This document shows positions 8,067 through 15,202 of a stretch of DNA of 19,813 nucleotides, piece after piece (the first letter of the stretch is position 1; each line of letters opens with the position of its first letter). A program made the translations under genes and the position numbers. Under the pieces are notes generated by a model, which saw only the letters and a list, made by a program, of their open reading frames with translations, was not told the DNA's origin and made no database searches. Origin of the DNA: an uncultured Blautia sp. GTDB taxonomy: Bacteria; Bacillota; Clostridia; Lachnospirales; Lachnospiraceae. The DNA lies in NCBI GenBank assembly GCA_945872375.1, contig CAMBYR010000009.1, positions 1 through 19,813 on the forward strand, written 5' to 3'.

Positions 8067-9341
8067 ATGAGTGTATTAGACAGTGTAAAAGCAGTAAAAA
8101 AGGCACAGTCAAATATGGCAGTGCAGACAGAAGAGCAGCGAAACCGGGCACTTCTGGAAATCGGAAGGAGTCTGGAGGAGCATCGGGAGAAAATCTATCA
8201 GGCCAACCGGGAAGATATGGAGCAGGCAAAAAAAGATGGAAAACCGGCCCCTGTGATCAAGCGTCTGGAACTGAATGAAAGCAAGCTTCAGGTGCTGACA
8301 GATGGAATCCGTGATCTTGTAGGCCTTCCGGATCCTCTGGGACACATTCAGCTTGCAAGAGAGCTGGACGAAGGGCTGACCCTGTACCGGGAAAGCTGCC
8401 CCATCGGTTCTATCGGTGTGATTTTTGAAGCCAGACCGGATGCCCTCGTACAGATTTCCACCCTCTGTGTCAAAAGCGGAAACTGTGTGATCCTGAAGGG
8501 CGGAAGTGAGGCCCTTCGCACCAACCGGGTGCTGTTTCGGCTGATTTATCAGGCAGTGCTGGATGCCGGACTTCCGGAAAACTGTCTGCTCCTTCTGGAA
8601 GACAGGGAAGAGATTGCGGAGCTTCTGGACTGTGATGGATATGTGGATCTTCTGATTCCAAGAGGTTCCAATCAGTTTGTGCGCTATATCATGGACCATA
8701 CAAAGATTCCGGTAATGGGGCATGCAGACGGAATCTGCCACATTTACGCAGATAAGGACGCAGATGTGAAAAAGGCGGTTCCCATTATTTTTGATGCAAA
8801 GACCCAGTATGTGGCTGCCTGCAACACGGTAGAAACCCTTCTTGTCCACAGAGAGAAGGCAAAAGAACTTCTTCCGGCCCTGAAAGCCGCCATGGACGGT
8901 AAAGTGGAAATCCGCGGAACAGAGGAAGTGCAGCAGATCATTTCCTGTGCAGAGGCTGTGGAACAGGACTTTGCAACAGAATATATGGACTATATTATTT
9001 CCGTAAAACTGGTGGACAGTGTGGAAGAAGCCATTGAGCATATTAATACTTATGGCTCTCATCACACAGACTGTATCATTACCGAAAGTGCGGAAACAGC
9101 TGCCTTATTTATGAGAATGGTGGATTCCGCAGGGGTATATCAGAACTGCTCCACCCGTTTTGCAGACGGATATCGTTATGGCTTCGGCGCAGAAGTGGGA
9201 ATCAGCACAAGCAAGCTTCATGCCAGAGGCCCGGTGGGACTGGAAGGTCTTGTAAGCTATAAATACAAGCTGTTTGGAAACGGACAGATCGTGGGGGATT
9301 ATGCGTCCGGAAGAAAGCAGTTCCATTTTAAAGACCTCTGA
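8067..9341 (+). CDS. proA: Glutamate-5-semialdehyde dehydrogenase (gamma-glutamyl phosphate reductase)
   Basis: 424 residues, close to the usual 415-420. It carries out the NADPH-dependent reduction of gamma-glutamyl phosphate to glutamate 5-semialdehyde, the second step of proline synthesis from glutamate, in the cytosol. Family signatures include IGVIFEARPDALVQI near 116-130, ILKGGSEA near 142-149, LIPRGSNQFVRYI near 196, and IPVMGHADGICHIY near 214. The predicted catalytic cysteine is C252 in the YVAACNTVETLLVH stretch. The ATG at 8067 has AAGGAG at 8052-8057. An out-of-frame ATG at 8060 lies just before the start. proB, its usual neighbour, is not in the window: the gene upstream is divergent and the one downstream is nagB with its own promoter, so proA is transcribed alone or must get proB from elsewhere. 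Confidence 0.97.
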   Translation: MSVLDSVKAVKKAQSNMAVQTEEQRNRALLEIGRSLEEHREKIYQANREDMEQAKKDGKPAPVIKRLELNESKLQVLTDGIRDLVGLPDPLGHIQLARELDEGLTLYRESCPIGSIGVIFEARPDALVQISTLCVKSGNCVILKGGSEALRTNRVLFRLIYQAVLDAGLPENCLLLLEDREEIAELLDCDGYVDLLIPRGSNQFVRYIMDHTKIPVMGHADGICHIYADKDADVKKAVPIIFDAKTQYVAACNTVETLLVHREKAKELLPALKAAMDGKVEIRGTEEVQQIISCAEAVEQDFATEYMDYIISVKLVDSVEEAIEHINTYGSHHTDCIITESAETAALFMRMVDSAGVYQNCSTRFADGYRYGFGAEVGISTSKLHARGPVGLEGLVSYKYKLFGNGQIVGDYASGRKQFHFKDL

Positions 9342-9383
9342 TCCGGATGACTGCGGAAAATTTGGGGAAAACAAGAATAGTCA

Positions 9384-9413
9384 TTGCAAGGTGCAGGCAG
9401 AAAACGTTATAAT
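9384..9413 (+). promoter_or_regulatory. Promoter of nagB
   Basis: TTGCAA (9384-9389) and a perfect TATAAT (9408-9413) are separated by 18 bases. A transcript would begin near 9420, almost at the base of a leader hairpin. Confidence 0.65.
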
Positions 9414-9422
9414 GGAGATGAG

Positions 9423-9460
9423 GCATCAGGGGATAAGCGGACCCGTTCCGGTACTGATGC
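9423..9460 (+). promoter_or_regulatory. Stem-loop at the 5' end of the nagB leader
   Basis: GCATCAG (9423-9429) pairs perfectly with CTGATGC (9454-9460), and an inner CGGA (9438-9441) pairs with TCCG (9447-9450). It starts within a few bases of the predicted transcription start and ends 26 bases before the AAAGGAG site. It may stabilise the 5' end or be regulatory. It has no U-run, so it is not an intrinsic terminator. Confidence 0.5.
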
Positions 9461-9500
9461 GTTGTGGATGCAGGAAGAAAAGTAGTAAAGGAGAAGGATT

Positions 9501-10244
9501 ATGATTATTTACGCTGCAAAAGATTATGAGGAGATGAGCAAAAAGGCCGCTCAGATTATGGCTGCTCAGATTACACTGAAACCGAATTCCGTACTGGGAC
9601 TGGCTACCGGTTCTACTCCGGTGGGAATGTACCGTCATCTTACGGAATGGAATCATGCAGGAGAACTTGATTTTTCGCAGGTATCCAGTGTGAACCTGGA
9701 TGAATACAGAGGACTTTCCGGAGAAAATGATCAGAGCTATCGTTATTTTATGAATACAAACCTTTTTGATCATGTAAATATTGACAAGGCAAGAACCTTT
9801 GTGCCGGACGGACTTGCAGAGGATGCAGATGCAGCATGCGCAGATTATAATGAAATTATCTGCAGTATGGGCGGCATTGATATGCAGCTTCTGGGAATCG
9901 GCGGAAACGGCCACATTGGATTTAATGAGCCTGCCGATGCATTTGCGCAGGGAACGCATATTGTAGATCTTACGGAAAGCACGATACAGGCAAATGCCAG
10001 ATTCTTTGAAAGTATGGATGATGTGCCGAAACAGGCCATTACCATGGGCGTGGGAAATATCATGTCGGCAGACAAGATCCTTTTGGTAGCATCAGGAGAG
10101 GCAAAGGCAGAGGCTCTTTACAACTCCCTGTATGGTCCGGTAACACCTCAGGTACCGGCTTCTATTCTTCAGTTCCATAAGAACGTCATGATCGTGGCGG
10201 ACGAAGCCGCACTTCGTATTATCCGGGAAAAAGGACTGATCTGA
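9501..10244 (+). CDS. nagB: Glucosamine-6-phosphate deaminase
   Basis: 247 residues, within the Firmicute NagB range. It converts glucosamine 6-phosphate to fructose 6-phosphate and ammonia, linking amino-sugar breakdown to glycolysis. Motifs include LATGSTPVGMY near 34-44 (phosphate loop), NLDEYRGL near 65 with predicted catalytic D67, and GIGGNGHIGFNEP at 132-144 carrying N136, H138 and E143 of the catalytic relay. The C-terminus is of the short Gram-positive type. The ATG at 9501 has AAAGGAG seven bases upstream. nagA is not adjacent, so nagB is transcribed from its own promoter and may extend into trmO. Confidence 0.96.
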   Translation: MIIYAAKDYEEMSKKAAQIMAAQITLKPNSVLGLATGSTPVGMYRHLTEWNHAGELDFSQVSSVNLDEYRGLSGENDQSYRYFMNTNLFDHVNIDKARTFVPDGLAEDADAACADYNEIICSMGGIDMQLLGIGGNGHIGFNEPADAFAQGTHIVDLTESTIQANARFFESMDDVPKQAITMGVGNIMSADKILLVASGEAKAEALYNSLYGPVTPQVPASILQFHKNVMIVADEAALRIIREKGLI

Positions 10245-10300
10245 TATCAAAAGACACGGTTTTTCCGGTGAGAGATTATAAATAAGAGATCACTATTCAG

Positions 10301-10326
10301 GACATGTCTGCGAAAGCAGGCATGTC
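10301..10326 (+). promoter_or_regulatory. GAAA-capped stem-loop between nagB and trmO
   Basis: GACATGTCTGC (10301-10311) and GCAGGCATGTC (10316-10326) form an 11-pair stem with one G-U pair and a GAAA tetraloop. The stem ends five bases before the trmO AAGGAG. It is followed only by TGTTT, so it is a poor intrinsic terminator. It may be a weak nagB terminator, an mRNA processing or stability element, or a translation-modulating hairpin for trmO. Confidence 0.6.
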
Positions 10327-10342
10327 TGTTTAAGGAGAGAAC

Positions 10343-11056
10343 ATGGAAAAAGACAGAGAGCAGGGAGAGGGCAGATGGATCAGGGTGATCGCCAGAATAA
10401 GGACGGATTTTCCAACGAAATTCGGAATTCCTCATCAGAGCAGCCGTAATGATGCTCTGAAGGCGCAGATCATTTTTGAACCGGAATATCGCAATCCGGA
10501 GGCAGTCCGGGGACTGGAGGAATTTACACACCTCTGGATCGTCTGGGAATTTTCGGAGGCTGTCAGAGATACCTGGTCTCCCACAGTCCGTCCCCCGAAG
10601 CTTGGCGGAAATGTGCGAAAAGGCGTGTTTGCCACCAGATCCCCTTTTCGGCCAAATCCCATTGGTCTTTCCTCTGTGAAAATTGAAAGGGTGGAGATGG
10701 ATCCCGAACTTGGACCGGTTATCCATGTGGCCGGTGCAGACATGATGGACGGAACGCCTGTTTATGATCTCAAGCCTTATCTTCCTTATGTGGACAGCCA
10801 TCCGGAGGCTTCCGGCGGATTTACGGATCGGATCAAATATAAAAAGCTTCAGGTGGTATTTCCGGAGCAGTGGCTTTCGATGATTCCCGTGGAATACCGG
10901 GAAGCTCTGACAGGAGTGCTGGAAGGAGATCCACGGCCGGGTTATCAGAAGGATCCGAATCGGATCTATGGTCTGGCCTTTCGAAAATGGGATATCCACT
11001 TCCGGGTGGAAGGCGAAATCCTGACAGTTTGCGGGATTACAGACTATAAAGGATAA
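10343..11056 (+). CDS. trmO: TsaA/TrmO-like tRNA (t6A37) N6-methyltransferase
   Basis: 237 residues, close to the E. coli TrmO length (235). Members of this family use SAM to methylate N6-threonylcarbamoyladenosine at position 37 of tRNAs. Characteristic blocks are IARIRTDFPTKFGIPHQSS near 15-33, FEPEYRNPEAVRGLEEFTHLWIVWEF near 46-70 (split by short loops), RPPKLGGNVRKGVFATRSPFRPNPIGLSSV near 87-116, VAGADMMDGTPVYDLKPYLPY near 131-151, and a C-terminal DPNRIYGLAF block. The ATG at 10343 has AAGGAG at 10332-10337. A hairpin sits directly upstream of that site. No strong own promoter is evident, so it may depend on nagB transcription. The name follows the family function; methylation was not shown for this protein. 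Confidence 0.93.
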   Translation: MEKDREQGEGRWIRVIARIRTDFPTKFGIPHQSSRNDALKAQIIFEPEYRNPEAVRGLEEFTHLWIVWEFSEAVRDTWSPTVRPPKLGGNVRKGVFATRSPFRPNPIGLSSVKIERVEMDPELGPVIHVAGADMMDGTPVYDLKPYLPYVDSHPEASGGFTDRIKYKKLQVVFPEQWLSMIPVEYREALTGVLEGDPRPGYQKDPNRIYGLAFRKWDIHFRVEGEILTVCGITDYKG

Positions 11057-11074
11057 AAAAATTGAAAGAAATAC

Positions 11075-11103
11075 TTGAAAAAAACATGGAGATTCAATAA
11101 AAT
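11075..11103 (+). promoter_or_regulatory. Promoter of the aspartate kinase gene
   Basis: TTGAAA (11075-11080) and TAAAAT (11098-11103) are 17 bases apart. The leader to the ATG at 11161 is only about 50 bases, too short for a lysine riboswitch or T-box. Confidence 0.65.
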
Positions 11104-11160
11104 ACGCTTTGTGAGACTATTGGTACGGACATAAGAAATCATAATGCGAGGAGTAAACAT

Positions 11161-12480
11161 ATGAAAAAAGTAGTTAAGTTTGGCGGAAGTTCTCTTGCCA
11201 ACGCAGAACAGTTCAAAAAAGTGGGAGAAATCATCAAAAGTGAGGAAAGCAGACGTTATGTGGTGCCGTCTGCTCCCGGAAAGCGTTTCGGCGGCGATAC
11301 AAAGGTAACGGATATGCTGTATCAGTGCTATGCGGCAGCCGAAGCAGGAGAAAGCATCAGCGCTCTTCTTGGCAAGATCAAGGAACGCTATTACGAAATT
11401 ATCAGAGGACTTGAACTGAGTCTTTCTCTGGAACAGGAATTTACTCAGATCGAAGCAGACTTCAAGGCGAAGGCAGGAAAAGAATATGCCGCTTCCAGAG
11501 GAGAATTTCTGAACGGAAAAATCATGGCAGCATATCTGGAGTTCCAGTTTGTGGATGCAGCATCTGTGATTCGCTTTTTTGAAGATGGTTCCCTGGATGT
11601 GGAAACAACGGACAGGCTTCTTGGCGAGTGCCTTGCCCAGTATGAATACGCAGTCATTCCAGGATTTTACGGTGCCCAGGAAGACGGAAAGATCCGTACA
11701 TTCTCCAGAGGCGGCTCTGATGTTACCGGCTCTCTGGTGGCAAAAGCGATTCATGCAGATGTATATGAAAACTGGACTGACGTTTCCGGGTTCCTTGTAA
11801 CGGATCCGCGAATCGTGAAAGATCCTGTTGTGATGGATACCGTAACCTATCGCGAACTGCGGGAACTTTCCTATATGGGAGCTACCGTTCTTCATGAAGA
11901 CGCGATCTTCCCGGTTCGTAAGGAAGGAATTCCGATTAATATCCGAAATACCAACCGTCCGCAGGATAAGGGTACCTTTATTGTGGAAAGCACCTGCAAG
12001 AAGCCGCATTATGTGATCACCGGCATTGCAGGAAAGAAGGGCTTCTGCTCTCTGAATATTGAAAAATCCATGATGAACAGTGAGATTGGATTCGGACGTA
12101 AGGTTCTTCAGGTATTTGAAGAGCACGGAATCAGTTTTGAACATGTGCCGTCCGGAATTGATACCATGACAGTTTATGTACATCAGGATGAATTTGAAGA
12201 AAAAGAACAGCAGGTACTGGCCGGAATTCATCGTGCCGTTCAGCCGGATGTTGTGGAAATGGAATCCGGACTTGCGCTGATCGCTGTTGTCGGAAGAGGA
12301 ATGAAATCTCAGAGAGGGACTGCAGGAAGAATTTTCTCCGCGCTGGCTCATGCGAAAGTCAACGTAAGAATGATCGATCAGGGTTCCAGTGAGCTGAATA
12401 TCATTATTGGTGTGGACAATGAAGAATTTGAGCGTGCTGTAAAAGCAATTTACGATATTTTTGTGGTAACACAGATCTGA
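11161..12480 (+). CDS. Aspartate kinase
   Basis: 439 residues. It phosphorylates aspartate with ATP, the first step towards lysine, threonine, methionine and diaminopimelate. The amino-acid kinase domain begins KFGGSSLA at 6-13. The FSRGGSDVTG block (about 181-190), the WTDVSG block (205-210) and TDPR (214-217) follow, as in aspartokinases. Two ACT-type regulatory regions occupy about 285-360 and 372-435, so feedback inhibition by an amino acid is expected; which one cannot be read from sequence. The SAPGKRFGGDTKVTDML segment near 37-53 is the form I associate with clostridial monofunctional enzymes. No homoserine dehydrogenase domain is fused. The ATG at 11161 has GAGGAG just upstream. A strong intrinsic terminator follows. 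Confidence 0.96.
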   Translation: MKKVVKFGGSSLANAEQFKKVGEIIKSEESRRYVVPSAPGKRFGGDTKVTDMLYQCYAAAEAGESISALLGKIKERYYEIIRGLELSLSLEQEFTQIEADFKAKAGKEYAASRGEFLNGKIMAAYLEFQFVDAASVIRFFEDGSLDVETTDRLLGECLAQYEYAVIPGFYGAQEDGKIRTFSRGGSDVTGSLVAKAIHADVYENWTDVSGFLVTDPRIVKDPVVMDTVTYRELRELSYMGATVLHEDAIFPVRKEGIPINIRNTNRPQDKGTFIVESTCKKPHYVITGIAGKKGFCSLNIEKSMMNSEIGFGRKVLQVFEEHGISFEHVPSGIDTMTVYVHQDEFEEKEQQVLAGIHRAVQPDVVEMESGLALIAVVGRGMKSQRGTAGRIFSALAHAKVNVRMIDQGSSELNIIIGVDNEEFERAVKAIYDIFVVTQI

Positions 12481-12491
12481 TAAATGAGTGG

Positions 12492-12519
12492 AAAAACGTC
12501 TGCGTGCGGACGTTTTTTC
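12492..12519 (+). terminator. Rho-independent terminator of the aspartate kinase gene
   Basis: AAAAACGTC (12492-12500) pairs with GACGTTTTT (12509-12517) around an 8-base loop and is followed by further T residues (TTTTTTCTTTTG). It starts 12 bases after the stop. Confidence 0.85.
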
Positions 12520-12590
12520 TTTTGTCTTCAAACTATAAAACTGACACATTTTTCGGTAAAATAAACCTATCAGTCAGAAAATTTTTCCTG

Positions 12591-12596
12591 TAGAAT
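12591..12596 (+). promoter_or_regulatory. Weak candidate -10 for the ABC exporter operon
   Basis: TAGAAT lies 33 bases above the ATG. No good -35 is found at 16-18 bases (TATCAG at 17). A CTGAC/GTCAG inverted repeat (12541-12545 and 12573-12577) lies upstream and could be an activator site. This is the least certain promoter in the list. Confidence 0.3.
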
Positions 12597-12629
12597 AACG
12601 GTATAGCAATGAGGAAGGGGTAATGTGAG

Positions 12630-13547
12630 ATGAATGGCAATATTATTGAAATATCACATCTGTGCAAAAGCTTTGGTTCGGTGAAAGCCGTACAGGATCT
12701 GAGCTTTCGCGTCAGGGAAGGGGAGCTGTTCGCCTTTCTTGGGATTAATGGGGCAGGAAAATCCACAACCATCAATATTATTTGCGGTCAGCTTTCCAGA
12801 GATGGGGGAAGCGTGATCATAGATGGAACAGATCTGAACAAAAATGTCGATAAGGTGAAAAGAGAGCTTGGAGTGGTATTCCAGAATTCCGTGCTGGATA
12901 AGGCCCTGTCTGTTCAGGAGAACCTGGAAAGCCGGGCAGCTCTTTATGGGATTACAGGGAGAGCATTTAAGAAACGTCTGGATGAACTGGCAGAGCTTTT
13001 GGATTTTAAGGATCTTCTGAAACGGTCTGTGGGGAAACTGTCAGGAGGACAGCGCAGACGGATCGATATTGCAAGAGCATTGCTTCATAAACCCAGGATC
13101 CTGATTCTGGATGAACCAACCACAGGTCTGGATCCGCAGACAAGGAACATTTTATGGAAGGTTATCGGTGATCTCCGCAAAAACGAAAACATGACGGTTT
13201 TTCTTACGACACATTATATGGAGGAAGCGGCAGATGCGGATTACGTGGTGATTCTGGACAGCGGCAGGATCGTGGCGGAAGGAACACCTCTGGAACTGAA
13301 AAATACGTATACCGGTGATTTTATTACCATTTATGGAAGCACGGAGGAACAGATCCGGCTGTTGGGAGCAAATTATACGGCAATCAGGGATGCTTACCGG
13401 GTAGCGGTTCCCAATACTGCGGCAGCAACAGAGCTGATTATCCGATATCCTGAGATTTTCCGGGATTATGAGATTACCAAAGGAAAAATGGACGATGTAT
13501 TTCTCGCAGTGACCGGGAAAAATCTGGAAGGAGGTGCAGGAAAATGA
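12630..13547 (+). CDS. ABC transporter ATP-binding protein, DrrA-like exporter
   Basis: 305 residues. Walker A GINGAGKST is at 38-46, the Q-loop at Q85, the signature LSGGQ at 137-141, Walker B ILILDEP at 157-163 and the switch histidine at H195 (TTHYMEEA). A C-terminal extension of about 75 residues fits the DrrA/CcmA-type export ATPases. It pairs with the permease that follows to form a half-transporter dimer; the substrate is unknown (drugs, lipids or peptides are all possible). The start at 12630 has AAGGGG at 12615-12620. A two-codon ATG-TGA at 12623 lies between. The stop overlaps the next start by four bases (ATGA), implying translational coupling. Confidence 0.95.
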   Translation: MNGNIIEISHLCKSFGSVKAVQDLSFRVREGELFAFLGINGAGKSTTINIICGQLSRDGGSVIIDGTDLNKNVDKVKRELGVVFQNSVLDKALSVQENLESRAALYGITGRAFKKRLDELAELLDFKDLLKRSVGKLSGGQRRRIDIARALLHKPRILILDEPTTGLDPQTRNILWKVIGDLRKNENMTVFLTTHYMEEAADADYVVILDSGRIVAEGTPLELKNTYTGDFITIYGSTEEQIRLLGANYTAIRDAYRVAVPNTAAATELIIRYPEIFRDYEITKGKMDDVFLAVTGKNLEGGAGK

Positions 13548-14443
13548 GTCAGTTACGCGCACTTGTAAAACGAAACTGTAAATTATTCTTTAAAGATAAA
13601 GGAATGTTTTTTACTTCCCTGATTACTCCGCTGATCCTGCTGGTACTGTATGGAACTTTTCTGAGCAACGTCTATGAAGAATCATTTCTGGCTGCGCTGA
13701 CGGAAGCAGGGGCAACCGTCCCGGAAAAACTCATCAATGGATGTGTGGGCGGGGAACTGGTATCGTCTCTGCTCGCCGTGAGCTGTGTGACGGTAGCCTT
13801 CTGCTCCAATATGCTGATGGTTCAGGATAAGGTGTCCGGAGCCAGGAGAGACCTGACGATTTCTCCGGTCAGGGCGAGCACACTTTCGCTGGGATATTAT
13901 ATCGCTTCCATGCTGTCCACACTGCTGGTCTGCTATACGGCGCTGGCTGTCTGCCTGCTGTATCTGGTGAAGGCGGGCTGGTATCTGAATACCGCGGATG
14001 TGCTTTTTCTGATACTGGATGTGTTTTTTCTGGTACAGTTCGGCACGGCTCTTTCCAGCATAATCAATCATTTCCTGTCCAGTCAGGGACAGATCTCGGC
14101 AGTTGGAACGGTCGTCAGTGCGGGGTATGGATTTATATGCGGGGCATATATGCCGATTTCTCAGTTTTCCAAAGGCCTGCAGCGGGTGATTTCTTTCCTG
14201 CCCGGTACCTACGGAACCTCCCTTCTCCGCAATCATGCTCTGAGAGGGGTGTTTGAGGAAATGGAAAACATCCATTTTCCGGATATGGTGGTAGAGGCCA
14301 TCAAAGACTCGGTAGACTGCAATCTGTATTTCTTTGATACAAAGGTGGAACTGGAGGTTATGTATCTGATCATGTTCATAACGGCAGTTGTTCTGATTCT
14401 TGCCTATGTGCTTTTGAATTCTTTACATAAAAATACCAATTAA
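13544..14443 (+). CDS. ABC-2 type exporter permease
   Basis: 299 residues with six predicted membrane segments: near 18-38, 60-85, 105-130, 140-165, 175-205 and 265-290. The arrangement, a first helix, a large outside loop (about 40-60), then the core and a final helix, is that of ABC-2/DrrB permeases. A conserved-looking FLPGTYGTSLLRN stretch lies before the last loop. AGGAGG at 13529-13534 lies inside the ATPase gene nine bases before the ATG, and the genes overlap by ATGA. The two proteins should assemble in the cytoplasmic membrane; the substrate is not predictable. The operon ends at a long hairpin. Confidence 0.92.
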   Translation: MSQLRALVKRNCKLFFKDKGMFFTSLITPLILLVLYGTFLSNVYEESFLAALTEAGATVPEKLINGCVGGELVSSLLAVSCVTVAFCSNMLMVQDKVSGARRDLTISPVRASTLSLGYYIASMLSTLLVCYTALAVCLLYLVKAGWYLNTADVLFLILDVFFLVQFGTALSSIINHFLSSQGQISAVGTVVSAGYGFICGAYMPISQFSKGLQRVISFLPGTYGTSLLRNHALRGVFEEMENIHFPDMVVEAIKDSVDCNLYFFDTKVELEVMYLIMFITAVVLILAYVLLNSLHKNTN

Positions 14444-14461
14444 TGTCTTATAGATGCAAAA

Positions 14462-14496
14462 AGGGCTGCAGTACAAAATTGTTGTGCTGCAGCCCT
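14462..14496 (+). terminator. Long hairpin after the ABC operon, probable terminator
   Basis: AGGGCTGCAGTACAA (14462-14476) pairs with TTGTGCTGCAGCCCT (14482-14496) over 15 bases with one T-G wobble and a 5-base loop. On the plus strand there is no T-run after it. On the minus strand it is followed by TTTTT, although no minus-strand gene enters here. It may end ABC transcription in a U-independent way or insulate the feo promoter. Confidence 0.55.
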
Positions 14497-14523
14497 CTGC
14501 GTCAGCAGATTTGTCCGTATTAT

Positions 14524-14538
14524 TGAAAAAAATTATCA
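14524..14538 (+). promoter_or_regulatory. Candidate Fur box upstream of the feo promoter
   Basis: TGAAAAAAATTATCA matches the Gram-positive 7-1-7 Fur pattern TGATAAT-N-ATTATCA at 12 of 14 defined positions. It lies 10 bases above the -35 of the promoter in front of the feo genes. Iron-responsive repression is a reasonable inference, but the A-run makes chance matches likelier. Confidence 0.45.
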
Positions 14539-14548
14539 AATAAAGTTA

Positions 14549-14577
14549 TTGACATAGAATGAAAGTGAGAATATACT
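14549..14577 (+). promoter_or_regulatory. Strong sigma-A promoter of the feo operon
   Basis: Perfect TTGACA (14549-14554), 17-base spacer, TATACT (14572-14577). A CTAACC half-site like that of DtxR-type boxes overlaps the end of the -10 (14576-14581). The leader runs about 95 bases to the first feoA and contains a 7-pair stem, CGGTATT (14618-14624) with AATACCG (14631-14637). Confidence 0.8.
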
Positions 14578-14681
14578 AACCAATGTAATGAATGATAAAC
14601 TGTATCTGCAGAAGTGGCGGTATTCGGATCAATACCGGGCAGACAGGAACCTTTATTGAGAATGAAAGCAGGTGGATTATG

Positions 14682-14891
14682 ATGCCTTTATCTATGGCGG
14701 AAACCGGAAGGATGAATCAGATTCGGAAGGTAGGCGGAAAAGATGAAACCAGACGATTTTTGGAAAGCCTGGGATTTGTAGTCGGAGGGTTTGTCACTGT
14801 CGTCTCTGAGATGAACGGCAATCTGATCGTAAATGTAAAAGAGTCACGTGTGGCAATCAGTAAAGAAATGGCAAATAAAATCATGGTTTGA
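14682..14891 (+). CDS. feoA: FeoA-domain protein, first copy
   Basis: 69 residues from the ATG at 14682, which has AGGTGG at 14670-14675 at a spacing of six; an ATG one codon earlier is too close to that site, and upstream in-frame ATGs lack any site. It is an SH3-like FeoA fold: IRKVGGKDETRRFLESLGFVVGGFVTVVSEMNGNLIVNVKESRVAISKEMANKI shows the FeoA order of strands (given here in pieces: RKVGGKDETRRFLESLGF, then GNLIVNVKESRVAI). FeoA proteins bind or modulate the ferrous iron transporter FeoB. This copy is more diverged than the second and ends 14 bases before it, so the two are co-translated or tightly coupled. Confidence 0.85.
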   Translation: MPLSMAETGRMNQIRKVGGKDETRRFLESLGFVVGGFVTVVSEMNGNLIVNVKESRVAISKEMANKIMV

Positions 14892-14905
14892 GGAGGAGAA
14901 AAGAA

Positions 14906-15127
14906 ATGGCAACATTGCGGGACACAAAGTGCGGTGAAACGGTAAAAGTACTGAAAATCCGCGGTGAAGGTGCGGTAAAGCGCCGGATCATGGATATGGG
15001 TATCACCAAAAATACGGAAGTATTTGTGCGTAAGGTAGCTCCGCTGGGAGATCCGGTTGAGGTGACTGTAAGAGGCTATGAACTGTCTTTGCGTAAGGCT
15101 GACGCTGAAATGATCGACGTTCAGTAG
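14906..15127 (+). CDS. feoA: FeoA-domain protein, second copy
   Basis: 73 residues from the ATG at 14906, with AGGAGG at 14891-14896 overlapping the previous stop. A TTG further upstream in frame is not needed. It is close to a standard FeoA: LRDTKCGETVKVLKIRGEG, then KRRIMDMGITKNTEVFVRK, then APLGDPVEVTVRGYELSLRK. The MDMG turn and GDPVEV segment are typical of the family. It is a cytosolic partner that supports FeoB-mediated Fe(II) uptake. Two adjacent FeoA genes before FeoB are known in clostridia, and may act as a heteromeric pair. Confidence 0.92.
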   Translation: MATLRDTKCGETVKVLKIRGEGAVKRRIMDMGITKNTEVFVRKVAPLGDPVEVTVRGYELSLRKADAEMIDVQ

Positions 15128-15138
15128 ACCTTTATTTT

Positions 15139-15166
15139 TTGAAATAAGGTTAGACCAAACTAAAAT
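15139..15166 (+). promoter_or_regulatory. Possible internal promoter with DtxR-like box before feoB
   Basis: TTGAAA (15139-15144) and TAAAAT (15161-15166) are 16 bases apart. Between and overlapping them lies TAAGGTTAGACCAAACTAA (15145-15163), which matches the DtxR/IdeR consensus TTAGGTTAGSCTAACCTAA at 15 of 19 positions. A DtxR-family metal repressor bound here would occlude the promoter and could give feoB its own iron or manganese control. Confidence 0.45.
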
Positions 15167-15202
15167 ATATTGCAATTGTGCAATCGGGAAGAGAGGCTTA
15201 TT

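Noticed and set aside
11044..12549. A 501-codon minus-strand frame opposite aspartate kinase.
   Set aside because: It is a shadow of the codon bias of the real gene; it spans the promoter and terminator of that gene and has no recognisable domain.
14592..14681. An N-terminal extension of the first FeoA from the ATG at 14592.
   Set aside because: There is no ribosome binding site, it lies almost at the predicted transcription start, and the added residues are not FeoA-like. The ATG at 14682 has a good site.
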